Below are positions 34,001 through 43,639 of a stretch of 64,000 nt of DNA, piece by piece. The notes beneath the pieces are model-generated. The model did no database searches and was not told the origin of the DNA. It saw only the letters and a program-made list of their open reading frames with translations. The stretch comes from Pithys albifrons albifrons (lineage: Eukaryota; Chordata; Aves; Passeriformes; Thamnophilidae), in NCBI RefSeq assembly GCF_047495875.1, contig NC_092466.1, positions 15,806,561-15,870,560 of the forward strand, given 5' to 3'. Each line of letters opens with the position of its first letter. Within the stretch, counting starts at the first letter, position 1. A program made the position numbers and the translations under genes.

Positions 34001-37000
34001 GCAAGCTACAAATTCTTGAGCAGGTCTTTTGCCATCTTCAGGAGCTAATGGTTTCTACAGTGTGATCCCTTTGCCTTGAAATCTCATTTACCTGGGACAG
34101 ATGGCTGCTCAGTGCCTTTTTGTCCCCCTCATTTTGGGTACTTCAGCTCCCACTGTCTGTCTTCCTACTGAGAGAGGAGGAAAACCCACACACAGAGGGC
34201 TGCGAGCTTACTGTGACCCTTCTGTTACTGGAGCAGTCTTCTTCCCCAAGGAGTCATCTGCACAGAGGCTTTATCAGCACCCATGCCTTTTCTGTCAAGC
34301 CATCCATGTGAGGTTATCAGGGTGCAGGCTGCCAGACTTGTCACACATGCATTTTTCAGCATTTACCCAGTTTTACTGCAGTTGGTCATGTCCTTGCTTA
34401 TCAATACAGACCATTCTTTTAACCCTTGATCTGTCGCTTCACACACACACATGCACACACATTTCCATTCACATTTCCTTCAGGCCCACTGCAGTATTTC
34501 TGCTTGTCTAGCTGCATGCCTACCTTATGCATGGTGTGCCAGAACCTTCACTTCACAGGCCATCATGACGGCTGGGAAAAGTTTTCCTTGGTTTGGTTAG
34601 GTTATAGCAACAGCAAAGTGAGTAGGTTTTAGCGCTGCTGTGGGTAACCATGAAGCTCAGAGCTTGTGGCACAGTACGCATGAGCACATCACCAGAGACA
34701 GTCTCCTGGAAGTGAAAGGATGTTGAAATCCTGAAGAGGAACAATGTAGCTGGTCCTCGGGTGCCACACCAGACTCGGCATGAAGGATTTTTAGTAGTTT
34801 ACACCTAAGATCTCACTGACAAAGTTAAGAGCTGGAGCTGTCTTCAGTCTGTCATGTGCCGAGCAGCTACCTGTGACAGTACAGGGTGACACCATTGTCA
34901 CCAGTGTCTGAGAGACCTGGTAGCATTCCTATACCCAGGCTCTCAGGCCAAGGCTGGCATTAACCTCAGCTTCTCCCACAAAGTTTCTGTGAGACAGGAT
35001 AGCTGCAGTTACCCCATAGCAGAACCACAACACTCACAAGGAGGCTTTTGTGCACACACATTTTCTCATGCTCATGTCACAGTCCAGCCTTCTCCCAGCA
35101 CAGAGGCACCAAGCAAGACTGGGACTCTGTCACTACTTTCCCACTATTCCCAGGCTTCCGTTGACTCTGTGGCTTTCTCAGCTGACTCCAGCTCTCAGCA
35201 GTGCTGTCTGTCCACAAAATATGGGAAACTAATACCAAAAAGGTAATGCTGAAGCCCACCATCATACTTCTGTCTGCTGGAATTCAGCCTTTCCCTAATA
35301 ACAAATTGTAACATTTAAATTTGTCACAGTGCTTTTCACTCATATTGCCAAGGATTTTACAGAGGTGAGCACCATTAGTCCTATTTCCCCAGGCAATGAA
35401 AAAGCATAAGAGAATAGCACATGCCTGGTGCTCTGTCCTGTAGATCACCTCATCCACTTGTCTGGGCAACTCTCATGTACCAGGGCTCACAGCACGCTCC
35501 TTCCTGCAGAAAGGCAGAATTCCCAGGGTCCAGGGAAAGAGCAGCATGCTTTAGCTGCAACTACTCTTAAATTCATCTTCCATCATTTTGATATATTCTT
35601 TGATGTTCTGCCAGACTAACAACTAATTTGGAGATTAATGGTCTAGTAAAGTACACACATGACTCATGCTACAGTATCTACTCAGTTCAGCTACAACTTT
35701 AAAAACAGGGGATAAAAATTGAAAATGTCGTTTAGTTTAGGAGTAACAAGGTGAAAAAGAGAAACACAGGCAGTAGAGTCCTGTGGAGAAAAAAAGACCT
35801 TCCCTGTGTCTGCCTTCTGCAGTCTGACTTCAGGGATGGAGGAAGGAGAAACAAGCAGAGTTAAAAGAATTCATGGCTACATTATAAAGATGCTAGTAAA
35901 CCTGAAGACGAACTGCTGTGCCACACCAAAGGTTCCCAAGATGTGTAAATTTATAGTTACCATCCCCTGAAAAATAAAGGGACAGAAGAGGTACTCCAAA
36001 TCCCTATTTACATCGATTTCCAGCACGGCCTATGAGATCCAGCTAGCATTCTTGGAAACCAAGAGGCCACAACACTGGAAGGTCCTTAAATCGGTAGAGA
36101 AATTACTAGTCTCTGTAGCTGAGATATGCTTTGTAACCTAAAAAGCAACTGTAAAATTACTGTCTTTAACAAGGAGTTCATAGTGTGGGGCCAGGCTCCA
36201 TTGTAAACCACTATTTTAAGATGAAGTGCAAGCGTTTAGCTTCACAGTCTGCTTAACTCCTCTGTTTGCTCTGCCACAAAAACGACTATCGTACCTCTGT
36301 CTTATGCCATAGCTCTACCTTTCAAATAAGGTCCTAATTCTCTTTGATTAATGACAGAATACATTCTAAACAACAATGCTGTAACATTCTTTTACTTTTT
36401 CTGCATGACTTTCATACTCTTAGTCACAACACTATTTCTAAGTTGTGTAAACAAGAGCCCGACCACTAGCTTTACCATAATGAAGTTCTTTTCAGCTTCC
36501 CCTGTTTTCATAGTTATTGCAGTCTCAAAGCTGATAAACAGTAAGCATCCAGTATTATTTCAGGAAAGTGGAACTAAACATATAGAAGTTTTGGATTAAC
36601 TTACTGGGCACATTCAATGCAAGATAAAATTGTAGATTTCTAGTTCATTTCCCATAAAGCAGCTGGAGTGAGCAGCCAAGGGCTGATTGTGTCCAAGAGC
36701 AGATGTTCTCCCTGGCAAGAGCCACCTCCTCCCATTCTGGCAAAGATCAGGTAGCAGGGAGGAACAGTTTTCAGCAGAGTAACAAATGTCACTCTGTTAA
36801 CCTGTCCCCACCACCAAACCCGCAACCCACATCAGAGCTCCATCTCCTGCCTTGCTGCATGCCTTCTCTCTGGGCTCGGCCATGCACTCTGGATGTTTCC
36901 ATCCCATCAGCTGTATTGGAGGGTCTCCAAATTCCCTCTGTCCCTCACTTTTGGAGGTGCCAACTTTTTCTTGCAACAAGCCAGGGAGAAAGGTGCAGAG

Positions 37001-40000
37001 GCTTCTGCCTTCCCTGCCCCCAGCTGCAGTGTCTCTTCTGGTGAACGTTAGAAACCACAGCAGCTGAGGCGGCCGTTCCACCGTCTTGCATTCAAGACTG
37101 TGACAGTGCTGTGAACCAGCTGAGGGGTTGTAGTGGTTTCTGCCTCCCGAACTGCTGACTCACCTTTTCCAGCCAGCACACGGAGCTCAAAGGCCAGTGA
37201 TGGTTTGAGTTTTGTCTTAAAGATTGCAGATAGTTAATGAAAACACAAGCTAACTCTCATTCCATTGTAAAAATAGGTCCACTTTCTTTGCATCCTCTCC
37301 TTTAAGAATGATCTGGCATTCACCATCATAGGTGATCAGGGCCAAGACTCTCAGGAGGATAAGAAACAAAGGGGAAAATACAAATCAAGCTAAGAGCCTT
37401 TAACTTCTACTTAAGCAAAATAAAAGTGTTTGCTCAAAGGTGCAAGTCCCATCCTGTAAATTCTTCAGCTACCACAAAAGGGTTACTTTTCAGTCAGAAG
37501 AGATGTACCATACAGCTGGATGAAGGTCACAAGGGAACATGGGACAGCATGGGCCAGACTGGTGGGTCAGACTGATGGGATGCATGTCTTCTCATATCAG
37601 AAACTTAATTCCTGTGTTGACATCACAAGGCGAATGTGAAAGGCAATGTGAAGGCAGACAGTGAAGCAGCTCTGCAGATCCCCAAAGAAAGCTCTTCCCA
37701 AGCTAGAAGGGACAAATATGGGCCCCAAAGGGTTCAGACAAGAACTATAACAGGCATAGTTGTAAGCACTGCTGGTGATAGCTAAGCACCAACAGAGTAG
37801 TGACAGCAATGACCATTACACTGCCTGCATCACCCCTGAGTGTGAACAGCCAGCGCAGCAGTAGGGACAGAGGGATAAGGAGCCCAAAGAGCAGGCTGAG
37901 AAACAGATCCTTCCAGCATTTTCCACATTTGGGGGCAGCAAATGCACGAGAGGATGTGAGCAGATGAATTTGTTCAGTGTGCACTTAGCCAACTCTGTTC
38001 CCTTCCATCTGGTCTCACACTTTTTCCCTCATTTCTTGATTTGTGCTGCTAATGTAGCACTGTTTCAGAGCACAGGGCAGTTTTGTGTCTTTCCTTGTGT
38101 TGCAGTGAAGATTCCACCTCCCCATCCCCCACACCCCTGCAATAAATTTCATCCAAGTGACTTTTATACTTACCCTCCTTCTGTTCTCTAACTTGGGCTA
38201 GTGTTGGTTTTCAAGTTAGACAAGCTGAAAGTTACTGCAGAATAAAAAGAACAAGGCTAGGGAAGGACAGGTGCCTTTTCAGTTCTCTTTTAGCAGAGGT
38301 GTAAAGATGTCTTAGGAAAAGGAGTGTGACCAAAAGTCATACTTTTGAACTATACTAAGCTGTTTTTGCAACTTATGAAAAACCAAAAAGATTGTAAATT
38401 ATTGTAGCTTCTGTAAACCTTCAATTTTCGGGTGCCCAGCCTCTTAAATTTATTCTTTCTCCTCTGGAATTCCTTGAAGGTTTTCTATATGCTTCTGGTA
38501 AGTATAAGTCAAGAGGCAAACAAGAAACTTACTGCAGTGGTTACAATAAGGTTGACTAGAGGACAACTTTCTCCTATGGCAATGCAGCTGGGCACTAAAA
38601 ACTGTGAGTTATGGCTATCCCAGATACATATATGTGTATTTATAGACATACACACACACACCTTTGTGTATTTATTTCTGGACAACATTGTCAGGAATTC
38701 TTTCTGGTCTATTCAGAGTTTGAATGTCCAATTTTCCTCCCAAAGTCACATTGGCTGTGCTTTTACAAGCTTGGCTTGAAGCCTTTTATTTGCTCTTTAT
38801 GTTTCCAACCACTCTTGGCTTCTTTAGACTTTTTCCTTTGACTTAATTGGTATTTGTACTGGTCTTCCTAGCATTGACAAACTCCATCTGTAAATCAGCA
38901 ATGATTTTATACTTTTTAGATCATTATTGAAAATGTCTAATGCCATTGGGTCTCTTGCAGAATACCTCTGAAAACACAGCTGTTTAGTGATTATTTCCTT
39001 TGATAAATATTTTTGAGGTCTGTTGCTAATCAGGTCTTAATACACTAGCTCATTTTTTGCTAGAGAGCCATAGAGAGACTTTTGTAATCAGAACAACATG
39101 GGAAATTCATCTATTATGAAGAAGTTTAAACATGGAAGATATTCATATTTACTGCTTCCAACCACGATTGGTAATCTATGAAAAATAGAACAAGTGCAAA
39201 TAATTATTTGGAAAATAAAGGACCAGTGCCTTCCCAGACGTACACTTATAATCCAACTCATGGCTATAAAAAAAGCAACCAGGGAAGTTAGTTCTTCCAG
39301 TTCCTGTTTTGTATAGTAGTTCCTAACTATTGGAGAAGTCAGGCTTTAGAAGTCCCTTAACTTAGAGCCAAGATTTATTTAATGGTCACTACATTTTTAA
39401 GAATACTTATTTTTTTCTAGAACTTCGATGAGTGATAACATGCATTAGACAAAATGCACAACCTGTTTTCCCAAATGGGAATCACACCAGTGCTCGTGTG
39501 ACATCTATTTTTTTCAGTCAGCTGACTTACTGTGTAAACAGAAGAGCCTTCATGTAAGCAAAGACAAATTAAAAGACCTACCAGCACTTTAAATCCTTCC
39601 CACCACCCCTTCTTACAAATGCATTCTCTAGCCAAGTTCCAAACCCAAAAGAAACATAATCCTTGAAGTTCTTGCAGACTCTTAAAGGTGGGACTATCTC
39701 CATTCTAGGATGCAGATTAATATGCTCCCTTTGAGGGGACTATATGAAAGCAAGTTTGCTTCCATTTGGGATGAGTAATTTCCTTTTCAATGCATATTTA
39801 ATTTCAAATTGTTGTGAAACTTCATTGCCCCCCAAAATGTTAATCTACAAAACAAGCTAGGTAGTTATAATACATCCATGAAATATTCCTTCATATGAGA
39901 ATTAATTTTCTTCCCCTCAAATTTGAAAAAGTATTTAACCAACACTTTTCTGATTTTTTTTTCCTGCATCATCATTAAAATCTTACCCTGTCCATCTCCA

Positions 40001-43000
40001 TAATGATTACACAATTACTAGATATACATTATTTTGTTCCTAAGACACACAAAGTGCTTCCTTTGAATTGTGCTTGGTCCTGCTAAATTTAGATTTTCCC
40101 CTGACATCTTTATTTTCGTAAATAATCTTCCCCAATTTACAGTCTGTATTTTCCATCAGATGTTCTCCAATTTCTCTTTCTCCACTTCCTTTCCATATAC
40201 ATGTGATAACTTCTACTTGCTGCCTTCGCTGCCTGAATGAGCAAGTCAAAGTTATCCTCATTGTTGATTTTGAAGTGCTGGTCAGTAAGTTTTCTTTAAA
40301 TCTGTGATTTTCTATTCACATTCCTTTACTTTTTTCCCCCATCAGATTTTGTTTGATTACTTGCATGGTGGAACAACCCATAGAGAGTGGTCATCTGACA
40401 GTGATTAATTCATCATGTGTATAAAGCGCTCCAAATCAGAGTTACTACTTTAGTACCTTCTGTGTTAAAATAAATATATTTTATAAGGTCTACTGATTTT
40501 CTAGTGCTGTATACATGAGATCATATCATGCTTTCCCCAGACTGAAGCACAGCTATATATTTTTCAATAACATGTATTTTTCAGGCTGTCATGCTTTCTG
40601 CCCAAGATGGTATTCACACTGATCACTGATGAAACCTGTTGCTCTGTAGCATCCCAAACAGAATTTCTTCTTTGGCCATGTTAACATATTAATTCAAATA
40701 TCAAAGCAGAGATGACAGCATCAAAATTTAAAATCACGCTTCCTAAAACTGAATAGTAGAGTTTGAAATCTGTTTTTACAGTCCTCATGGACATGTACGT
40801 ATGTATGTATGGCCAGACTTCACAAACAAAGATTTTGGGAAGGGCTCTCCCCACGTGGATGTGCCCTTCGAGCCAGCACAGTGGACTTTTTTAGGTGAGG
40901 CACAGCATGCACAGAACTGGCCCCACTGTTTAAGTCCTAAGGTCCATCTGCCATGGCCAAGCAAGCTTGGACAGTGACATCGAAGTCCTCGGGACTGTCT
41001 ACAGCACCCGGTACTTACCGGGGCTGACCTTGCTTAGCATCTGAGATCTGAGGGGACTGGATCGCAGGGAGGAATTTAACTACCAGGGGATGGTCCCCAC
41101 TGAGACTCAAACTCAGGTCCTTGGGATTCAGAGTCCAGAGTGCTCTTCTTTTCACCACGGGACTGCTGCTCCTCATGAACAAGGCTCACAGGAAACACAT
41201 CTCTTACTGAAACACTCTCTAATAATTCCTTTTTGATGAAAGGACATGGCCTGGGTGTGCATTTGTGCCTCATTTCAAGCTGGAAACTTTCCTGATACCT
41301 GATAGATACCGCCTGTCCTGGATTCCCCTGTGTTGAACCCATTGACTGCTGCCTCTGTAAGAGATACTGCTAGAGGAGTTCTCACAACCAGTGTCGTGTT
41401 TTCTTCTCCCACACATGAAATGCAGTTTCTTGCTATTTATTGCACTTATTTTCTTTAGGCTCTTGCAAGACCTGGGCACTTTGCAGGTTGGCCCATTCTG
41501 ACACTATCACTGTCTCCTCTGCAATTGGCCTGAGCATTGTCAGTTTTCTTCACTTTCCTTCAGTCTCTTTAAAATTCCACTTTCTAAAAGAAGGCTTATT
41601 TGATCCTCTTTGCTAAATCAGTTCTCATTATCTAAGTTCCCTGTGGTTCCTCACTCAGTAGAGAAGAAATCTCCGTTCACACATTGTATTTTATTTTTGG
41701 AATGAAGCTTTCTTTTAAAAGACTGGTTTCAAAGCTATTCTTATCTCCCTCCTTGGCAGAGGCAAATTACCTCTAAATATTTTCAGCTTCACTCATGACT
41801 GCATAAACTAAAGATCTAGACTTCTCCTCCTGCCATACTTTGTTTTAAATTTTGATGTAAGTCAGACTGAGAAAATGCTTCTTCTCCTCAAATGCCAGTC
41901 ATTACATTCTATGAAGTTAAAACCTTGGAGAGGTCTAGTTTACCATTTTGTTTATTCGGGGGGGGGGGGGGTGGGGGGATAACACGTTTTGTTTCCCTGT
42001 TGTCATAACAATGATAAATTAGAGACTTCCACCTGGTACTGAACAAGAAACTATCAAAACTACTTCTCACTCAATTTAAAGGCTAATTTTCCGCCCAGAT
42101 ATTTTTCCAGTTTGCTGCTTCTTGCCTATTTGTCTGAGTTCCTGCTTTGTGTTTGAAAGCCCCGCAGAGCACAGTGCTGCCAGCAGTACAGAAAGACGGA
42201 CCGTAGTGCAGAAGGCGCTGTAAACAGAGGGTAAAGCACCCAGATAGACAAAAGCTGATACTAAACTAGGAAATGTTCCTGACAAACGTTAAGTGTGACT
42301 AGTGCTGCTACGTGCACCATGTCAGCTGATTATAAAAGGCAAAGCTTAGTGCAAGACGTATCTTCTAAAAAATCACGATGCAATAGAGCTATCGCCGGAT
42401 CCCTCCTCCAATCTCCAGGACTGCAGTTAAGGCCAGAAGGCTACCAGGCTGCCGAGTGGCAAATCCTCCTTTCTGAGCCCACGCACCAAGAGCCCCTCGT
42501 ACCCCCCACAGCATTGTTTCCAGCCTCAGAGATATTGCTTCCCACGGCTGGCAGTTTCCTAAAGCCAACACTTCCACTGAGTTTTTGCAGTTCCCTCCCC
42601 GTCCCCTTCGCCCTAGGAGAGCGTCCCCGGCCCCGCGGGCGGCGCCGACGGCAGCCGGGACTCTCAGTCGGCTCTTCTCCACCGCGAGGAGGGAATCCCT
42701 CGCACTGACGCCGCAAACTTCTGGCAGACGCCGGCGCGGGGCCCCCGCTCCCGCCCGCCCCACTGCACCTCCCGGAGACCCGCCAGCTTGTGGGCACCTC
42801 CGGCTCCCTTCAAGCAGCCGCGGGCCCCCACCCGGGCACCCAAGTCACAACTGGGCATTGTCCCTCCACAAGCGACCAGGAGGCCAGGGGCTGGAAGATG
42901 ATGTCAGCCGGGGGCGGACTGCGGCAAGGCTGCGCCCACCCCGGCAAGCCCCCGCCGCGGAGCCCTCGCCCACCACCGGCAGCGCTCCGCGGGCGCGGAG

Positions 43001-43221
43001 GGAGGGATGCGCCGCCCGGGGATGCCGCAGCCGCAGCTCCCGCCTGGCTGGCACATCCGAAGGAGCTTATGTTCAGCCTTCCCCAAGCGCCGGCTGCGGG
43101 ATGCCGCCACACTGGGGGTTCCCCTCCGAGCCTCGCCACCCTCCCGCGACCCTCGTCGGGGGTGAGCGCTGCCTTTGGAGACCAGCGGTTCGCTTCTGTC
43201 CTTACCCTTTGGCTCGTCCAT
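15860..43221 (-). CDS. ENTPD1: ENTPD1 (CD39), ectonucleoside triphosphate diphosphohydrolase 1, complete
   Basis: Plasma-membrane ecto-apyrase hydrolysing extracellular ATP and ADP to AMP, the first step of the adenosine pathway. Ten coding exons join in frame to 511 residues (human about 510). Two membrane segments (about 17-37 and 479-500) flank the extracellular catalytic domain. All five apyrase conserved regions are present: ACR1 DAGSSHT (54-60), ACR2 [14 protein letters not shown] (124-137), ACR3 [12 protein letters not shown] (168-179, with the catalytic Glu), ACR4 GALDLGGAS (209-217) and ACR5 [11 protein letters not shown] (447-457). N-glycosylation motifs NDT, NIS, NKT and NLT occur. 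[30 protein letters not shown] and the HKP membrane-end motif favour ENTPD1 over ENTPD2, 3 and 8. Oddities: a 16-nt first coding exon, a 20.9-kb intron 1, a GC-AG intron 6, and no N-terminal Cys. Start chosen because an in-frame TGA lies 12 nt upstream and the N-terminal length then equals the human one. Confidence 0.95.
16206..16343 (-). CDS. ENTPD1: ENTPD1 coding exon 9
   Basis: 138 nt, residues 398-443, phase 0 at both ends. Acceptor ccctag, donor gtgtgt. Encodes [20 protein letters not shown] and WQRIHFLGK, nearly identical to mammalian CD39. Confidence 0.95.
16525..16644 (-). CDS. ENTPD1: ENTPD1 coding exon 8
   Basis: 120 nt, residues 358-397, phase 0 at both ends. Acceptor ctttag, donor gtgagc. 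Encodes [17 protein letters not shown] and FCARPWQE, matching the family segment between the cysteine-rich region and the KEKYLSEYC motif. Confidence 0.94.
17575..17835 (-). CDS. ENTPD1: ENTPD1 coding exon 7
   Basis: 261 nt, residues 271-357, phase 0 at both ends. Acceptor actttcag, donor gtgagc. Contains [10 protein letters not shown], the cysteine-rich [20 protein letters not shown] and N-glycosylation motifs NIS and NKT. Confidence 0.95.
17836..18382 (-). other. ENTPD1 intron 6, GC-AG type
   Basis: 547-bp intron that begins GCAAGT and ends TTTCAG. The protein frame is preserved only if the GC donor is used. Confidence 0.85.
18383..18619 (-). CDS. ENTPD1: ENTPD1 coding exon 6 (ACR4), followed by a GC donor
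   Basis: 237 nt, residues 192-270, phase 0 at both ends. Acceptor tttaaag. Contains [16 protein letters not shown] (ACR4) and [20 protein letters not shown]. The 3' splice context is CAG|GCAAGT, the optimal form of a GC-AG intron. The only nearby GT, 4 nt further on, would shift the frame. Confidence 0.94.
19246..19405 (-). CDS. ENTPD1: ENTPD1 coding exon 5 (ACR3, catalytic Glu)
   Basis: 160 nt, completing Arg138 and encoding residues 139-191. Acceptor catccag, donor gtagta. Contains [20 protein letters not shown] (ACR3 with the nucleophile-activating Glu). Confidence 0.96.
19970..20016. repeat. Short imperfect tandem duplication in ENTPD1 intron 4
   Basis: tgtggggatgtctgagcatc is followed a few bases later by tgtgggggatgtctaagcat. 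It lies in the 852-bp intron 4. Confidence 0.7.
20258..20408 (-). CDS. ENTPD1: ENTPD1 coding exon 4 (ACR2)
   Basis: 151 nt, residues 88-138 (last codon split). Acceptor ttgcag, donor gtactg. Contains [15 protein letters not shown] (ACR2). Confidence 0.96.
20409..21643 (-). other. ENTPD1 intron 3
   Basis: 1,235-bp GT-AG intron. Its exon-3-proximal end carries a CR1-type tail fragment (listed separately); nothing else was recognised. Confidence 0.75.
21505..21568 (-). mobile_element. CR1-type 3' tail fragment (truncated)
   Basis: Read on the minus strand it is CACTTAAGTGTTGGACT, then a GATGATCCTT-like segment, then a CCCTTAC(A)ATTCAGAATATTCTGTGA end. This is the characteristic CR1 3' end, shared with the tail of the SINE at 31.4 kb. 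No tRNA-like head is adjacent, so it is a truncated CR1 or SINE copy. It sits in ENTPD1 intron 3 about 75 bp from exon 3. Confidence 0.75.
21644..21761 (-). CDS. ENTPD1: ENTPD1 coding exon 3 (ACR1)
   Basis: 118 nt, residues 49-87 plus one base. Acceptor cccacag, donor gtaaga. Contains [19 protein letters not shown] (ACR1, phosphate-binding) and [11 protein letters not shown]. Confidence 0.96.
22134..22261 (-). CDS. ENTPD1: ENTPD1 coding exon 2 (first membrane segment)
   Basis: 128 nt, residues 6-48. Acceptor gtcacag, donor gtacta. Encodes the short cytoplasmic tail and the first transmembrane helix ([20 protein letters not shown]), then [11 protein letters not shown] as in mammalian CD39. 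Confidence 0.94.
27390..27522 (+). mobile_element. CR1 LINE fragment (near the 3' end of the body)
   Basis: CR1-typical wording in order: gaccacttggagaaactcca, gaggagaacaagaagaaaga, tatgaagaaaggttgaagga, actggattgttgagtttggg. This is a diverged copy of the segment found in many bird CR1 elements near the end of ORF2. No 3' tail was found, so the copy is truncated on both sides. Confidence 0.75.
31408..31546 (-). mobile_element. TguSINE1-like SINE (tRNA-Ile head, CR1 tail)
   Basis: Minus-strand reading starts GAGAGGAGCTTGGCTGGTTA, with GTGCTAATAACACC around an Ile-type anticodon (AAT) and a B-box-like GGGTTCAATCC. It then passes into a CR1-type tail ending CCCTTCTAACTCAGAATATT. This is the layout known for TguSINE1 of zebra finch. 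Inserted in ENTPD1 intron 1 in the gene's sense direction. A target-site duplication is not clear. Confidence 0.85.
34440..34462. repeat. CA-rich microsatellite
   Basis: Short interrupted (CA)n tract in ENTPD1 intron 1. Confidence 0.8.
38646..38662. repeat. (CA)n microsatellite
   Basis: Short pure CA run preceded by a TA/TG-rich segment, in ENTPD1 intron 1. Confidence 0.8.
40782..40793. repeat. Target-site duplication, tail side of the composite SINE
   Basis: tcctcatggaca, matching tcctcatgaaca at 41170-41181 with one mismatch. Confidence 0.85.
40794..41169 (-). mobile_element. Composite SINE-like insertion: tRNA-Gln head, 5S rRNA-like part, unknown body, (ATAC)n tail
   Basis: Minus strand, in order. 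A 71-nt tRNA-Gln(CTG)-like head (41163-41093) keeps pairable ends GTCCC/GGGAC, the anticodon-arm string GCACTCTGGACTCTGAATCC and a B-box-like GAGTTTGAGTC. A 5S rRNA-like stretch (about 41056-40997) has GATCTCAGATGCTAAGCAAG and then CGGGTGCTGTAG, with the 5S segment between GTTAGTAC and CCGGGTGC missing. A body of about 185 nt that I do not recognise follows, with the end GAAGTCTGGCC, then an ATAC repeat tail. It is flanked by tcctcatggaca (40782-40793) and tcctcatgaaca (41170-41181), a 12-bp target-site duplication with one mismatch, which shows insertion as one unit by retrotransposition. Family assignment is open. Confidence 0.85.
41170..41181. repeat. Target-site duplication, head side of the composite SINE
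   Basis: tcctcatgaaca, partner of 40782-40793. Confidence 0.85.
41958..41978 (+). repeat. Poly-G run (14 G, T, 6 G)
   Basis: Interrupted homopolymer near the 5' end of ENTPD1 intron 1. G-quadruplex-capable on the plus strand. It is also a place where sequencing length errors are common. Confidence 0.9.
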
Positions 43222-43570
43222 CAGTGCCGATGCTCACTCCCTCCTCCCTCGCTGCCCCCACTCTTCCTCTCTCAGCCTCCGCCGGCTCCGAGCTGCCTTA
43301 CTGAGAGGTGCTCATGAAAATGGGCTGTGTGGTCCATGGCTGTGGGAGGGGTTTAACTCTACATGGCTCAGTCCAGGCTGTCCAGCTCTCCTCAAACAGA
43401 TTACCTCAATGCTGCCGCGTTACCAGCACCTCGGGCTTATCCGCCGGGTCAGGGGGTCACGCCCGGCCGGGGCAGCGGTGCGCGCCCGCGACTACACGAG
43501 GGAGCGGCCCCTGGCTCCGTGCTCTGGAGCAGGACCGCATCCCGGGCCAGGGCCAGGGGCTAGATGGCAT
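42580..43570. promoter_or_regulatory. ENTPD1: CpG island and presumed ENTPD1 promoter
   Basis: About 1 kb of GC- and CpG-dense sequence (many cgcg, ccgg and gcgc strings) that contains the 16-nt first coding exon of ENTPD1 at 43206-43221. Upstream for the gene is to the right. No TATA box stands out, as is usual for island promoters. The exact start site and 5' untranslated exon limits are not visible. The plus side could also start a divergent transcript, for which I see no evidence. Confidence 0.75.
43206..43221 (-). CDS. ENTPD1: ENTPD1 coding exon 1 (16 nt)
   Basis: Encodes MDEPK plus one base of Gly6, followed by donor gtaagg at 43205-43200. Its phase (one spare G) fits exon 2, which begins GT. 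The resulting [20 protein letters not shown] has exactly the human spacing to the conserved ILGF of membrane segment 1. It lies inside a CpG island, and an in-frame TGA sits four codons before the ATG. The Kozak context is modest (C at -3, G at +4). If this exon were wrong, translation could start at Met11 in exon 2. Confidence 0.8.
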
Positions 43571-43613
43571 TGTTGCTGCAGAGAGAAAGTCTTTTGTTAG
43601 GTTGTTTGTGGTA

Positions 43614-43637
43614 GGGGGGTGGGGTGGGGTTGGTGGG
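43614..43637 (+). other. G-quadruplex-type motif upstream of ENTPD1
   Basis: Runs of 6, 4, 4 and 3 G with loops of 1, 1 and 5 bases, about 400 bp upstream of the ENTPD1 ATG at the edge of the CpG island. Confidence 0.7.
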
Positions 43638-43639
43638 TT

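Larger units (their letters stand above)
22262..43205 (-). other. ENTPD1 intron 1 (20.9 kb)
   Basis: Joins the 16-nt first coding exon to exon 2. Mostly AT-rich and without recognisable exons. Contents I can name are a CR1 body fragment near 27.4 kb, a TguSINE1-like copy at 31.4 kb, the composite SINE at 40.8-41.2 kb, short CA repeats and a poly-G run at 41.96 kb. The right end lies inside the CpG island. Intronic enhancers or alternative first exons are possible but not visible by eye. Confidence 0.75.

Noticed and set aside
40997..41163. Possible 5S rRNA and tRNA-Gln genes
   Set aside because: The 5S part lacks an internal block and both lie within one insertion bounded by a target-site duplication, so they are SINE modules.
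42585..43304. 239-codon plus-strand open frame in the ENTPD1 CpG island
   Set aside because: Pro/Arg/Ala-rich translation typical of chance open frames in CpG islands; no domain seen.
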